5,126 nt of DNA from Candidatus Brocadiaceae bacterium (GTDB lineage: Bacteria > Planctomycetota > Brocadiia > SM23-32): positions 1 to 5,126 of the forward strand of contig PUNP01000235.1 in the NCBI GenBank assembly GCA_003551785.1, read 5' to 3'. Under the pieces are notes generated by a model. The model did no database searches and had not been told where the DNA came from. It saw only the letters and a program-made list of their open reading frames with translations. Below, in pieces: positions 1 to 5,126 of this stretch. A program made the position numbers and the translations under genes. Each line of letters starts with the position of its first letter. Positions within the stretch are counted from its first letter, which is position 1.

Positions 1-156
1 GAAAACATGCTCCCTGACTTTCGGGGTGGTATAGATATGCTGAAGTCCTCGCAGCATTTTGGTGATGTCATCACGGCAGCGGGGATCCAGCTGGATATCT
101 GCTATATCGACCTGCCCGAATCTTGTCTGATCTCCAAGACTGGTGAGTTTTCTCAC
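1..156 (-). CDS. ISNCY-like transposase, N-terminal fragment (3' end beyond window)
   Basis: The minus strand encodes 52 residues that run off the left edge in frame. They begin MRKLTSLGDQTRFGQVDIAD and continue with an R-D-D-I motif at about 28-31 and the stretch LRGLQHIYTTPKVRE at about 35-49. From memory, this 'RDDI...LxGLQ.IYTTPE.RE.VF' signature is the conserved N-terminus of ISNCY-family transposases, proteins that cut and join the ends of their own insertion sequence; the DDE catalytic core would lie outside the window. The start is GTG at 156: an in-frame TAA lies at 163-165, only two codons upstream, and no other start codon occurs before Met34. Weak Shine-Dalgarno candidates (GGAG 10 nt and AAGG 4 nt upstream) precede it. 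A strong promoter lies about 40 bp upstream. Whether the element is intact cannot be judged from here. Confidence 0.75.
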   Translation of the reverse strand, partial: MRKLTSLGDQTRFGQVDIADIQLDPRCRDDITKMLRGLQHIYTTPKVREHVF

Positions 157-173
157 TTGGCCTTATCTCCCAT

Positions 174-199
174 ATATAAGCGTTTATTATTGCTTATAT
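174..199. repeat. Perfect 8-bp inverted repeat over the transposase transcription start
   Basis: ATATAAGC (174-181) and GCTTATAT (192-199) are perfect reverse complements separated by 10 bases. The upstream arm overlaps the last two bases of the -10 box and the predicted start lies in the spacer. Only one arm would therefore enter the mRNA, which suits a DNA-level operator better than an RNA hairpin. The arms are AT-rich, so chance is a real alternative. Confidence 0.35.
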
Positions 200-227
200 T
201 ATAGCTCATATGCGGGAGTGAGGTCAA
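198..227 (-). promoter_or_regulatory. Sigma-70-type promoter of the transposase gene
   Basis: Read on the minus strand, TTGACC (227-222) is followed after 18 bases by TATAAT (203-198). The -35 box matches five of six consensus bases and the -10 box all six. Transcription would start near position 191, giving a leader of about 35 nt before the GTG at 156. No competing match of this quality was noticed elsewhere in the intergenic DNA. Confidence 0.7.
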
Positions 228-356
228 GCGAACGGAGTTCTTTTGCGGCTTCTATTTTCTGCCGAATATCAGGGATGGAAGGAGGGAGAACAAATACTGG
301 AAAAATCCAGGTTGCGATACTCGCAATCTAATGGTTTTTAGCCAAAGTTCTAAACC

Positions 357-374
357 GATTTTTGATGAAAAATC
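357..374. repeat. 7-bp stem, 4-base loop inverted repeat
   Basis: GATTTTT (357-363) and AAAAATC (368-374) form a perfect stem around GATG. It is followed on the plus strand by a 9-bp direct repeat, GAGGTGTTT at 383-391 and 393-401. The second copy can itself pair (AGGTG 394-398 with CACCT 406-410) across a TTTAAAC loop. Function is unknown; it may be part of the insertion sequence end. Confidence 0.35.
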
Positions 375-447
375 TTATGTAAGAGGTGTTTTGAGGTGTT
401 TAAACCACCTTATGGCTATAAAAAACAAACCCTTGTTGAAGGCAGCC

Positions 448-471
448 CCGGGAGCATATCGCGATCCCCGG
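448..471. repeat. GC-rich inverted repeat with internal ATCGCGAT palindrome
   Basis: CCGGG (448-452) pairs with CCCGG (467-471), and the space between contains the self-complementary octamer ATCGCGAT (458-465). This GC-rich patch stands out in AT-rich surroundings. It is followed on the plus strand by six A residues, so it lacks the U-tract of a plus-strand terminator. It could be an insertion-sequence end or part of a terminator structure for the minus-strand operon. Confidence 0.3.
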
Positions 472-509
472 AAAAAATAGTTTATCCTCTACCTTTTACT
501 GAAAAGGTA
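472..509 (-). terminator. Probable transcription terminator after the RCC1-repeat gene
   Basis: On the minus strand, 14 bases after the TAG stop, TACCTTTT (509-502) pairs perfectly with AAAAGGTA (497-490) around a 4-base loop. A run of six T residues follows at 477-472. The T run is 12 bases past the stem instead of directly after it, and the stem is A/T-rich, so this is not a textbook intrinsic terminator. Its position just after the last gene of the set supports the call. Confidence 0.4.
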
Positions 510-523
510 TCCAGTAGAATCAA

Positions 524-2296
524 CTAATGGATTATAGTTAACTTGGTGTTGTTTGAGTCAACTCTGATTAGCGCCAGATTATGAATATTCCCAGCGTCGA
601 TAGACACAACATTCTGCAGGCCAACGGGAACCGAAGATTGTCCCTCACTATCCGCTCCCCAGCCAACAACAGTTCCATCTCTTTTCAACGCAAGACTGTG
701 CTGGCTTCCTGCTGCAGCAGCCGTAACATCGCGCAAATTCCTTGGCACCGTTGTCTGATCTACCAGGTCACTTCCCCATGCTACCACCTTACCCTTTTCT
801 TTTACTGCAAGGCTATGAGCAAGACCGGCGGAGATAGCCTTAATATCATTTAATCCATCCGGAACATCGTACTGTCCAAAATCATACACTCCATTATCTT
901 CGCTTCCCCACGCTACTACGCTACCATCTTTTCTGAGAGCCAAACTATGCCAGGCTCCGGCGGATATTGATACTACATTGTCTAAACCGCCAGAGTAAGC
1001 ATATTTCTCATTTCCCCATCCAACAACCGTACCATCCTTTCTGAGCGCCAAACTATGAACATGTCCTGCCGAAATTGCTTTAACTCCACCCAACTCATTG
1101 GGAACTTCCGCTTGACCATGATCGTTAATCGGACCTTTGCTTCCCCAGGCTACCACGGTCCCGTCGTTTTTAAGCGCTAAACTGTGATACCAACCGCCTG
1201 ATACAGCCTTAACGTTTTTCAATCCTTCGGGAACATCGGTCTGACCGAAACTATTATCTCCCCACGCTATTACAGAACCGTCAGTCCTAAGAGCCAGGTT
1301 ATGATTGCGCCCAGCAGAAATAGCCTTTATTTGGTTTAAACTGCCGGGAATTATTGACTGACCAAAGTTGTTACTTCCCCAAGCCCTCAATCTACCGTCT
1401 TCCTTGAGTGCCAGGTTATGAGCATAACCTACGGCAACAGCTTTTACATCGTTCAATTCCGCTGGAACTTCAACAAGTTCATCAACTCCCCATATAACCA
1501 CTGTACCATCTTCCTTCAATGCGAGGCTGTGACCGGCACCTGCGGCAATGGCTTTTACCTCACTCAATCCGTCCGGCACCGAGGATTGACCGTAATTGTC
1601 CTGCCCCCACGCGACCACGGTACCATCTTCTTTCAGTGCAAGACTGTGCGCATAGCCGGCTGCAATCGATTTTACTCCATTCAATTTATCCGGTACCGAT
1701 GATTGCTCGTGGCGATTCCATCCCCAAGCAAGGACTGTTCCATCTTTTTTCAAAACAAGACTGTGCCGAAACCCGGCGGCAATAGCTTTCGCGTCATTAA
1801 GCTCGTCGGGGATCGTTGAAATCCCACGGTCATCCCACCCCCAAACCTTTACAGACCCATCCCTTTTAAGCGCCAGACTGTGGTAAGCTCCTCCTACAAC
1901 CGCTATAACCCCTCTCAAATTCTCTGGAACTGTTGACTGGCCATGACTATTTTTTCCCCATGCCGCCACGGTACCGTCTTTTTTTAAGGCCAGACTATGA
2001 TTGACTCCGGCGGCGATGTCTTTAACATCATTCAGCCCTTCCGGCACCATTGACTGACCGTGACTGTTTTCACCCCATGCAACAATATTCCCGTCCTCTG
2101 TTAAAGCCAGGCTATGGGACGCTCCTGCGGCTATTGCTGTAAATCCTGTTTCTTCAAACAAAGGAAGCCTTTGACTCCCCCATACCACGGCTTTTCCGGT
2201 GATAATGTTCCGATCGGAAGTTTCACCGCTTACGGACACGGTAAATATGGCCACCATACTCAAACAGAAAAACACTTTGTTCATTTTTTTAAGCAT
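524..2296 (-). CDS. Secreted RCC1-type beta-propeller repeat protein (14 units)
   Basis: The product is 590 residues. Residues 1-24 look like a Sec signal peptide: basic start MLKKMNK, hydrophobic core, cleavage probably after Val-Ser-Gly. Almost all the rest is RCC1-type repeats (pattern V-P-x-x-L...A-I-A-A-G...H-S-L-A-L-K-x-D-G-T-V-V-A-W-G). The repeat His falls at 61, 100, 139, 178, 217, 256, 293, 332, 371, 414, 450, 494, 533 and 572, a period of about 39. Fourteen W-G strands are present because residues 33-40 supply an extra one that can complete the last unit by ring closure. RCC1 and the 39-residue-repeat protein BLIP-II form seven-bladed propellers, so 14 units suggest two. No catalytic motif or membrane anchor is seen; a binding role is inferred. 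The ATG at 2296 is chosen because AGGAAG lies 7 nt upstream and the signal peptide follows. A longer frame from 2422 would overlap the previous gene. Confidence 0.88.
   Translation of the reverse strand: MLKKMNKVFFCLSMVAIFTVSVSGETSDRNIITGKAVVWGSQRLPLFEETGFTAIAAGASHSLALTEDGNIVAWGENSHGQSMVPEGLNDVKDIAAGVNHSLALKKDGTVAAWGKNSHGQSTVPENLRGVIAVVGGAYHSLALKRDGSVKVWGWDDRGISTIPDELNDAKAIAAGFRHSLVLKKDGTVLAWGWNRHEQSSVPDKLNGVKSIAAGYAHSLALKEDGTVVAWGQDNYGQSSVPDGLSEVKAIAAGAGHSLALKEDGTVVIWGVDELVEVPAELNDVKAVAVGYAHNLALKEDGRLRAWGSNNFGQSIIPGSLNQIKAISAGRNHNLALRTDGSVIAWGDNSFGQTDVPEGLKNVKAVSGGWYHSLALKNDGTVVAWGSKGPINDHGQAEVPNELGGVKAISAGHVHSLALRKDGTVVGWGNEKYAYSGGLDNVVSISAGAWHSLALRKDGSVVAWGSEDNGVYDFGQYDVPDGLNDIKAISAGLAHSLAVKEKGKVVAWGSDLVDQTTVPRNLRDVTAAAAGSQHSLALKRDGTVVGWGADSEGQSSVPVGLQNVVSIDAGNIHNLALIRVDSNNTKLTIIH
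569..2200 (-). repeat. Protein-coding tandem repeat array, about 117-bp period
   Basis: This is the RCC1-type repeat tract within the gene (residues about 33-576). Units 1-6 and several later ones are spaced exactly 39 codons apart. Departures are -2 codons before unit 7, +4 before unit 10, -3 before unit 11 and +5 before unit 12, all in the loop after the W-G strand. Repeats vary at the nucleotide level, so this is an old, diverged array and not a recent exact amplification. Confidence 0.85.
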
Positions 2297-2303
2297 TGCT
2301 TTA

Positions 2304-2309
2304 CTTCCT
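2304..2309 (-). promoter_or_regulatory. Ribosome binding site that sets the RCC1-gene start
   Basis: AGGAAG on the minus strand lies 7 nt before the ATG at 2296. It supports that start over the in-frame ATG at 2284, four codons later, and over the long 5' extension to 2422, which would add 42 residues ahead of the signal peptide. Confidence 0.7.
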
Positions 2310-2334
2310 ATTATAAACCCGAAAAGCCGGATTG

Positions 2335-3708
2335 TTATGGCTTTGAACCGCGACGTCGAAAAAAATAATAAGCTAACGCAACGATGAGCCCCCCTGCCAA
2401 CATGATTATCGTAATCGGCCACAGAAATCTCACTCTTCGAATCTCCTCGATTTCTTTTTCGGGCAAAACCTCGGCAACTTCCTCTTCACTGACGGTTATC
2501 TCCGGAGGACTCGGAACTGCTTCCTCGGATTTTTCAATTTCCTGTAAACGTGCCTTACTTTTTTCAAGTATAAGCTCTTGCAATTCATGTCGTTTATCAT
2601 CAGGAGGTTCAATTTCTCTAAAGTCTGAATCTACAAATCGAAGGGCCCCTTCATTCAACATGCCGATAGCAATTTCAATATATTCCTTGTCAAAAATTTT
2701 TTCTTTTGGGATACCGATTTTGCTTCCCCACCATTCAGTTCCATGAGAGTCGGTTCCTCTGATAATACCATGCAAGAAATTCAACGCAGGCACAGATCTC
2801 ATGCGTGACGTTCGTTTAACTAAAAATTCTATTATATTATGCCTTTTTTTTGCGAGGACCTTTGTTTTTTTCTCTTCAAGATAATCCGTGACTTCCGGAG
2901 ATAAAGATTTTAGTGCCTCTTTTATTGCCTCATTTCTGAGCCCCGGCCATGTTCCCTTATCTCCCTTGAAGTACGTATACTGCTCTTCTTCTATTCGCTT
3001 GTATGCATCATAATCTATAGCTTCAAGTAGCCATTCCACTTTTTCCCTTGTTTCTTCAATTCCCTGGGCCCTCATATCACTCATCAAATAATATTTACAT
3101 CCATGGGTCCGCACCGTTTCGCTGTGTTCATCAAATTGCTTCGCGATCTGCCTTAAATAGTCTCGAACTTCGGGAGTTTGATACCATCTTTCTACTAATG
3201 TTTCCATTGCTACTTTTATAATCCCAAGCTGTGACGTCTCCGGACTGTCAGCAACTTTCTCCAGTTGCAGTGCTTGGTCAAGGATACGAAAGACCTCGGC
3301 CTTTGCCTTTGTCGTGCCTATTTTCCCAAAAGTCCTTATAAGTTCACCTTTAACGTGTCTTGAAAGAGACCTCGAATGTACATAAGCCCCTTCGTGAAAC
3401 ATCCTGGATAATATATCAATGGCTGCTTCCTTATCAGGTAACGTGGCCAGCTTCTCAAACGCAAGGAGTTGGGCAGAAGGGCGATCGAGTGACTGCAAAT
3501 CTCCTATATCAACAAGGAATTTTCTCACATCTTCTACCGTCTCGGCTTCCTGAAGCTGTACTTCATAATCTTCCGGCGCCCCCGGCTCTGGCGGCACCAT
3601 CCGGCCCCTTCCATAACTAACAGTGCACAACAGAACAAAAAACAACAAGCTCCATGGTGTTATGTTCAATGTTTTAGCAACTTTATCATATCTGCCTTTA
3701 TATGTCAT
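2335..3708 (-). CDS. Membrane-anchored envelope protein with helical (HEAT-like) repeats, family unrecognised
   Basis: The product is 457 residues and I do not recognise its family. Residues 1-33 resemble a signal peptide: basic stretch, then a hydrophobic core at about 19-32 (WSLLFFVLLCTV), with cleavage possible after Ser-Tyr-Gly. A Pro-rich segment follows (37-46). Residues about 55-390 are predicted mostly helical; 98-190 has a HEAT/ARM look (AIDILSRMF, ELIRTFGKIGTTKAKAEVF, EVRDYLRQIA), while 245-345 is more compact and rich in aromatic and basic residues. Residues 374-425 are Glu/Lys/Pro-rich, a probable coiled coil or stalk. A single transmembrane helix at about 429-450 is followed by R-R-R-G-S-K-P. 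This predicts a body outside the cytoplasm with a short basic cytoplasmic tail. The TAA stop lies 38 bp before the RCC1-repeat gene, suggesting co-transcription. An interaction or scaffold role is inferred only. Confidence 0.85.
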   Translation of the reverse strand: MTYKGRYDKVAKTLNITPWSLLFFVLLCTVSYGRGRMVPPEPGAPEDYEVQLQEAETVEDVRKFLVDIGDLQSLDRPSAQLLAFEKLATLPDKEAAIDILSRMFHEGAYVHSRSLSRHVKGELIRTFGKIGTTKAKAEVFRILDQALQLEKVADSPETSQLGIIKVAMETLVERWYQTPEVRDYLRQIAKQFDEHSETVRTHGCKYYLMSDMRAQGIEETREKVEWLLEAIDYDAYKRIEEEQYTYFKGDKGTWPGLRNEAIKEALKSLSPEVTDYLEEKKTKVLAKKRHNIIEFLVKRTSRMRSVPALNFLHGIIRGTDSHGTEWWGSKIGIPKEKIFDKEYIEIAIGMLNEGALRFVDSDFREIEPPDDKRHELQELILEKSKARLQEIEKSEEAVPSPPEITVSEEEVAEVLPEKEIEEIRRVRFLWPITIIMLAGGLIVALAYYFFRRRGSKP

Positions 3709-3710
3709 AA

Positions 3711-3718
3711 CCTCCTCC
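3711..3718 (-). promoter_or_regulatory. Strong ribosome binding site deciding the start of the helical-repeat gene
   Basis: GGAGGAGG on the minus strand ends 2 nt before the ATG at 3708; its first GGAGG is spaced 5 nt from the start. The in-frame TTG at 3720 overlaps this site and has no ribosome binding site of its own, so the ATG is preferred. Confidence 0.8.
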
Positions 3719-3737
3719 AAAATATAGGGTTGTGTGT

Positions 3738-3779
3738 CCTGAAAAATCTCTTTTTTTTGGAGACGAGTAAAAATTCAGG
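3738..3779. repeat. Nested inverted repeat in the gap between the peptidase-like and helical-repeat genes
   Basis: CCTGAA (3738-3743) pairs with TTCAGG (3774-3779), and inside them TCTC (3747-3750) pairs with GAGA, an interrupted match just across an eight-T run (3751-3758). On the minus-strand RNA this could fold just after the stop codon at 3785 and before the next ribosome binding site. The stems are short and the internal loop is uneven. It could be a weak attenuator, an mRNA-processing hairpin or chance. Confidence 0.3.
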
Positions 3780-3784
3780 CATTC

Positions 3785-5126
3785 TTAGTCGTCATTATTA
3801 TAATACTGTGCCCCGGGTTTAGACCAATCTTTTTCCGGATGCACATCATCAACCTCTATGGGAATCTCATCGACTTCCCCTCTTTCGACTTTTCGTGCCA
3901 AGAACTCCTCGTCTCCGTAGTTTGAATAGTCGTAGTCAAACCAGGAATCGATGTCGTAAGTGTCTGGATCATCAGGGCGTAAGTCATAACCTAACGTACC
4001 TTCTATTTCATCCGGAACATTATCCCCATCACTATCTGGCAAATCTTTCCAAGGACCATCACGTCTAATCCACTGATGGGTTCTCTCATGAGCAATTGTT
4101 GCGGCAGTACAATAAATTCCTTCCGCATCTACGTTGATTCTCTCAATCAAATCGTCATCATATTTATGTTGAACAAAAAAAGCACTCTTCTCCGTAGGTG
4201 CAAGATTACCAAGCCGCAATTTATTCCAAAACTGAGAATATTCTCCATAAAAATCATCATCTACGTACTCAAAATCCTCAATTCTGTCAACTACATTCCC
4301 GTATCGCCAGTAATAATACCAATTGGGATATTCGCCTTCAGGGTTATTTGTAGCGTCTCTTGGGAAGAAAACCTGTATCTTAGTTTCTACCTTGCATATT
4401 GTAGGTTCGAGCGGACCCTCCTTATAATACAATTTCAAGTCCCATTCTCCAAATCCGAAATTCGGATATGGAAGTCCTTCCCATGTAGCTACCGCCTCGG
4501 TGCTTGAGCCACCGGCATGATTGCTCCCAAAGAGAGGCGGCTCCCAATGTGCTTCTATGCTATAATTAGGTGTAACCCACCAGCAGAGGTAATCGTTGTC
4601 CAATCCTGAGTCTTCTGCTATACATTGAAGAGTTAATATCCCCGGAGTTTCACTATTAAAAACGATCTGATTATGTTCACCTGCCTCTTCCGGGTCGTTC
4701 GGGTTTCCAATAGGCTGGAGTATTTCTACCTTAACCATAACAATCTTCATTGCCTTCGAGGCGTGGCACGTTGACATTACCGTCGCGGTTCCGGGCTCGT
4801 CTATCGGAAATTCTGCGGTCGGGTTCCCGTCATATTGCGAAGCATCTTCCCAGCCCGACCAGGTTGGCTTGCCCGCCGGCCATATCCCTTCGGGTTGCGA
4901 CGCGGCCGTTATTGTAATAGTCTCCTCTTCCTCGCTCACACAAACATACAGCGTTTCCTCTTCGCCGGGATCGTCCGTCGTCGACGTCACGTCACCCGCA
5001 CTGATCGATTCTATTCCAACCACCGTTAGAAAAACTTCGGTGGAAAACTCTTCAAGGCTATCTACTACCGTAATCACATTTCCGTTACCAGGATCGTAAT
5101 CTATCCTGTCGGCAGAGACCGTTATC
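3785..5126 (-). CDS. Large secreted Ig-like modular protein with putative HExxH metallopeptidase domain (5' end beyond window)
   Basis: The frame is open to the window edge, giving 446 residues of C-terminus. An Ig/invasin-like beta strand pattern starts at once (ITVSADRIDYDPGNGN), followed by a second beta domain at about 60-136 (Cys-Val-Ser...TITITAAS...PTWSG...GTATVMSTC) and a third at about 150-255. Residues 252-275 are aromatic-rich (VFFPRDATNNPEG, then PNWYYYW). The C-terminal part carries T-I-A-H-E-R-T-H-Q-W, an HExxH zinc motif with His346, Glu347 and His350 (4076-4090), then D-S-D-G-D-N-V-P-D-E-I-E (364-375), a calcium-binding thrombospondin-3/EF-hand-like loop. The Glu pair in YGDEEFLAR (406-407) could supply the third zinc ligand. 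The tail is very acidic and has no membrane anchor. A GTG at 5077 is not taken as the start: it lacks a clear ribosome binding site and the beta domain continues upstream. Protease activity is inferred; an adhesin with a vestigial site is possible. Confidence 0.85.
   Translation of the reverse strand, partial: ITVSADRIDYDPGNGNVITVVDSLEEFSTEVFLTVVGIESISAGDVTSTTDDPGEEETLYVCVSEEEETITITAASQPEGIWPAGKPTWSGWEDASQYDGNPTAEFPIDEPGTATVMSTCHASKAMKIVMVKVEILQPIGNPNDPEEAGEHNQIVFNSETPGILTLQCIAEDSGLDNDYLCWWVTPNYSIEAHWEPPLFGSNHAGGSSTEAVATWEGLPYPNFGFGEWDLKLYYKEGPLEPTICKVETKIQVFFPRDATNNPEGEYPNWYYYWRYGNVVDRIEDFEYVDDDFYGEYSQFWNKLRLGNLAPTEKSAFFVQHKYDDDLIERINVDAEGIYCTAATIAHERTHQWIRRDGPWKDLPDSDGDNVPDEIEGTLGYDLRPDDPDTYDIDSWFDYDYSNYGDEEFLARKVERGEVDEIPIEVDDVHPEKDWSKPGAQYYNNDD

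Larger units (their letters stand above)
157..523. other. AT-rich intergenic region between RCC1-repeat gene and transposase
   Basis: No convincing gene lies in these 367 bases. They hold the transposase promoter (198-227), the probable terminator of the RCC1-repeat gene (490-509) and a series of short inverted or direct repeats: CTGGA/TCCAG at 297-310, TTGCGA/TCGCAA at 312-326, GATTTTT/AAAAATC at 357-374, GAGGTGTTT twice at 383-401, and CCGGG/CCCGG at 448-471. A 42-codon stop-bounded minus frame (199-327) has no ATG, GTG or TTG start. The outer terminus of the insertion sequence should lie somewhere in here, upstream of the transposase promoter, but its terminal repeat cannot be identified without the other end of the element. 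Confidence 0.6.

Noticed and set aside
7..204. Plus-strand 65-codon frame at the left edge
   Set aside because: It is antisense to the transposase fragment, whose minus-strand translation has a recognisable family signature. The plus product has no domain-like pattern.
143..331. Plus-strand 62-codon frame in the intergenic region
   Set aside because: It overlaps the transposase promoter and several inverted repeats, has no good ribosome binding site and gives no recognisable protein.
569..2200. CRISPR-like or non-coding regular repeat array
   Set aside because: The roughly 117-bp periodicity is fully explained by in-frame RCC1-type protein repeats with diverged nucleotides; there are no identical repeats with unique spacers.
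2297..2422. 42-residue N-terminal extension of the RCC1-repeat protein
   Set aside because: It overlaps the end of the helical-repeat gene and would bury the signal peptide. The ATG at 2296 has its own AGGAAG site.
3709..3720. TTG start four codons upstream for the helical-repeat protein
   Set aside because: These bases are the ribosome binding site GGAGGAGG for the ATG at 3708.
4076..4507. Plus-strand 143-codon frame inside the peptidase-like gene
   Set aside because: It is antisense to a strongly coding minus frame with clear motifs, and its product is low in recognisable features.
5075..5077. GTG as the true start of the peptidase-like gene
   Set aside because: The frame stays open to the edge, upstream codons read like a continuing Ig-like domain, no signal peptide follows and no clear ribosome binding site precedes it.

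Overview
The window shows bacterial genome organisation: Shine-Dalgarno-led genes, a consensus sigma-70-type promoter and a short insertion-sequence remnant. The base composition is moderate, with AT-rich intergenic DNA. All supported genes lie on the minus strand, so transcription runs from high to low coordinates. The mix of secreted RCC1-like propellers, Ig-like modular surface proteins and EF-hand-like calcium loops is typical of large-genome environmental bacteria such as the Planctomycetota/Verrucomicrobiota/Omnitrophota groups. That assignment is an inference from protein style only, and no marker gene is present.

Layout in the direction of transcription. (1) 5126-3785: the 3' part of a large secreted modular protein with Ig-like beta domains, a putative HExxH (HERTH) zinc-peptidase motif and a DxDxDxxxD calcium loop. 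Its N-terminus lies beyond the window. (2) 3708-2335: an unrecognised envelope protein with a signal peptide, a helical HEAT-like body, an acidic Pro/Glu linker and one C-terminal transmembrane helix followed by an Arg-rich tail. (3) 2296-524: a secreted protein made almost entirely of RCC1-type repeats, with 14 H-[SN]-L units and 14 W-G strands. It is probably two seven-bladed propellers or one permuted array. The gaps are 76 bp and 38 bp, and the second and third genes have good ribosome binding sites, so the three could form one operon that ends at a hairpin around 490-509.

(4) 523-157: an AT-rich non-coding stretch with several small inverted repeats, leading into a near-consensus promoter (198-227). 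(5) 156-1: the first 52 codons of a transposase that I recognise as ISNCY-like, starting at GTG and cut by the window edge. The insertion sequence therefore sits directly downstream of the cell-surface gene set.

The three large genes may work together outside the cytoplasm: a putative metallopeptidase or adhesin, a membrane-anchored helical scaffold, and a secreted binding propeller. No sequence evidence shows a physical complex. No CRISPR array, tRNA, rRNA or riboswitch was seen.
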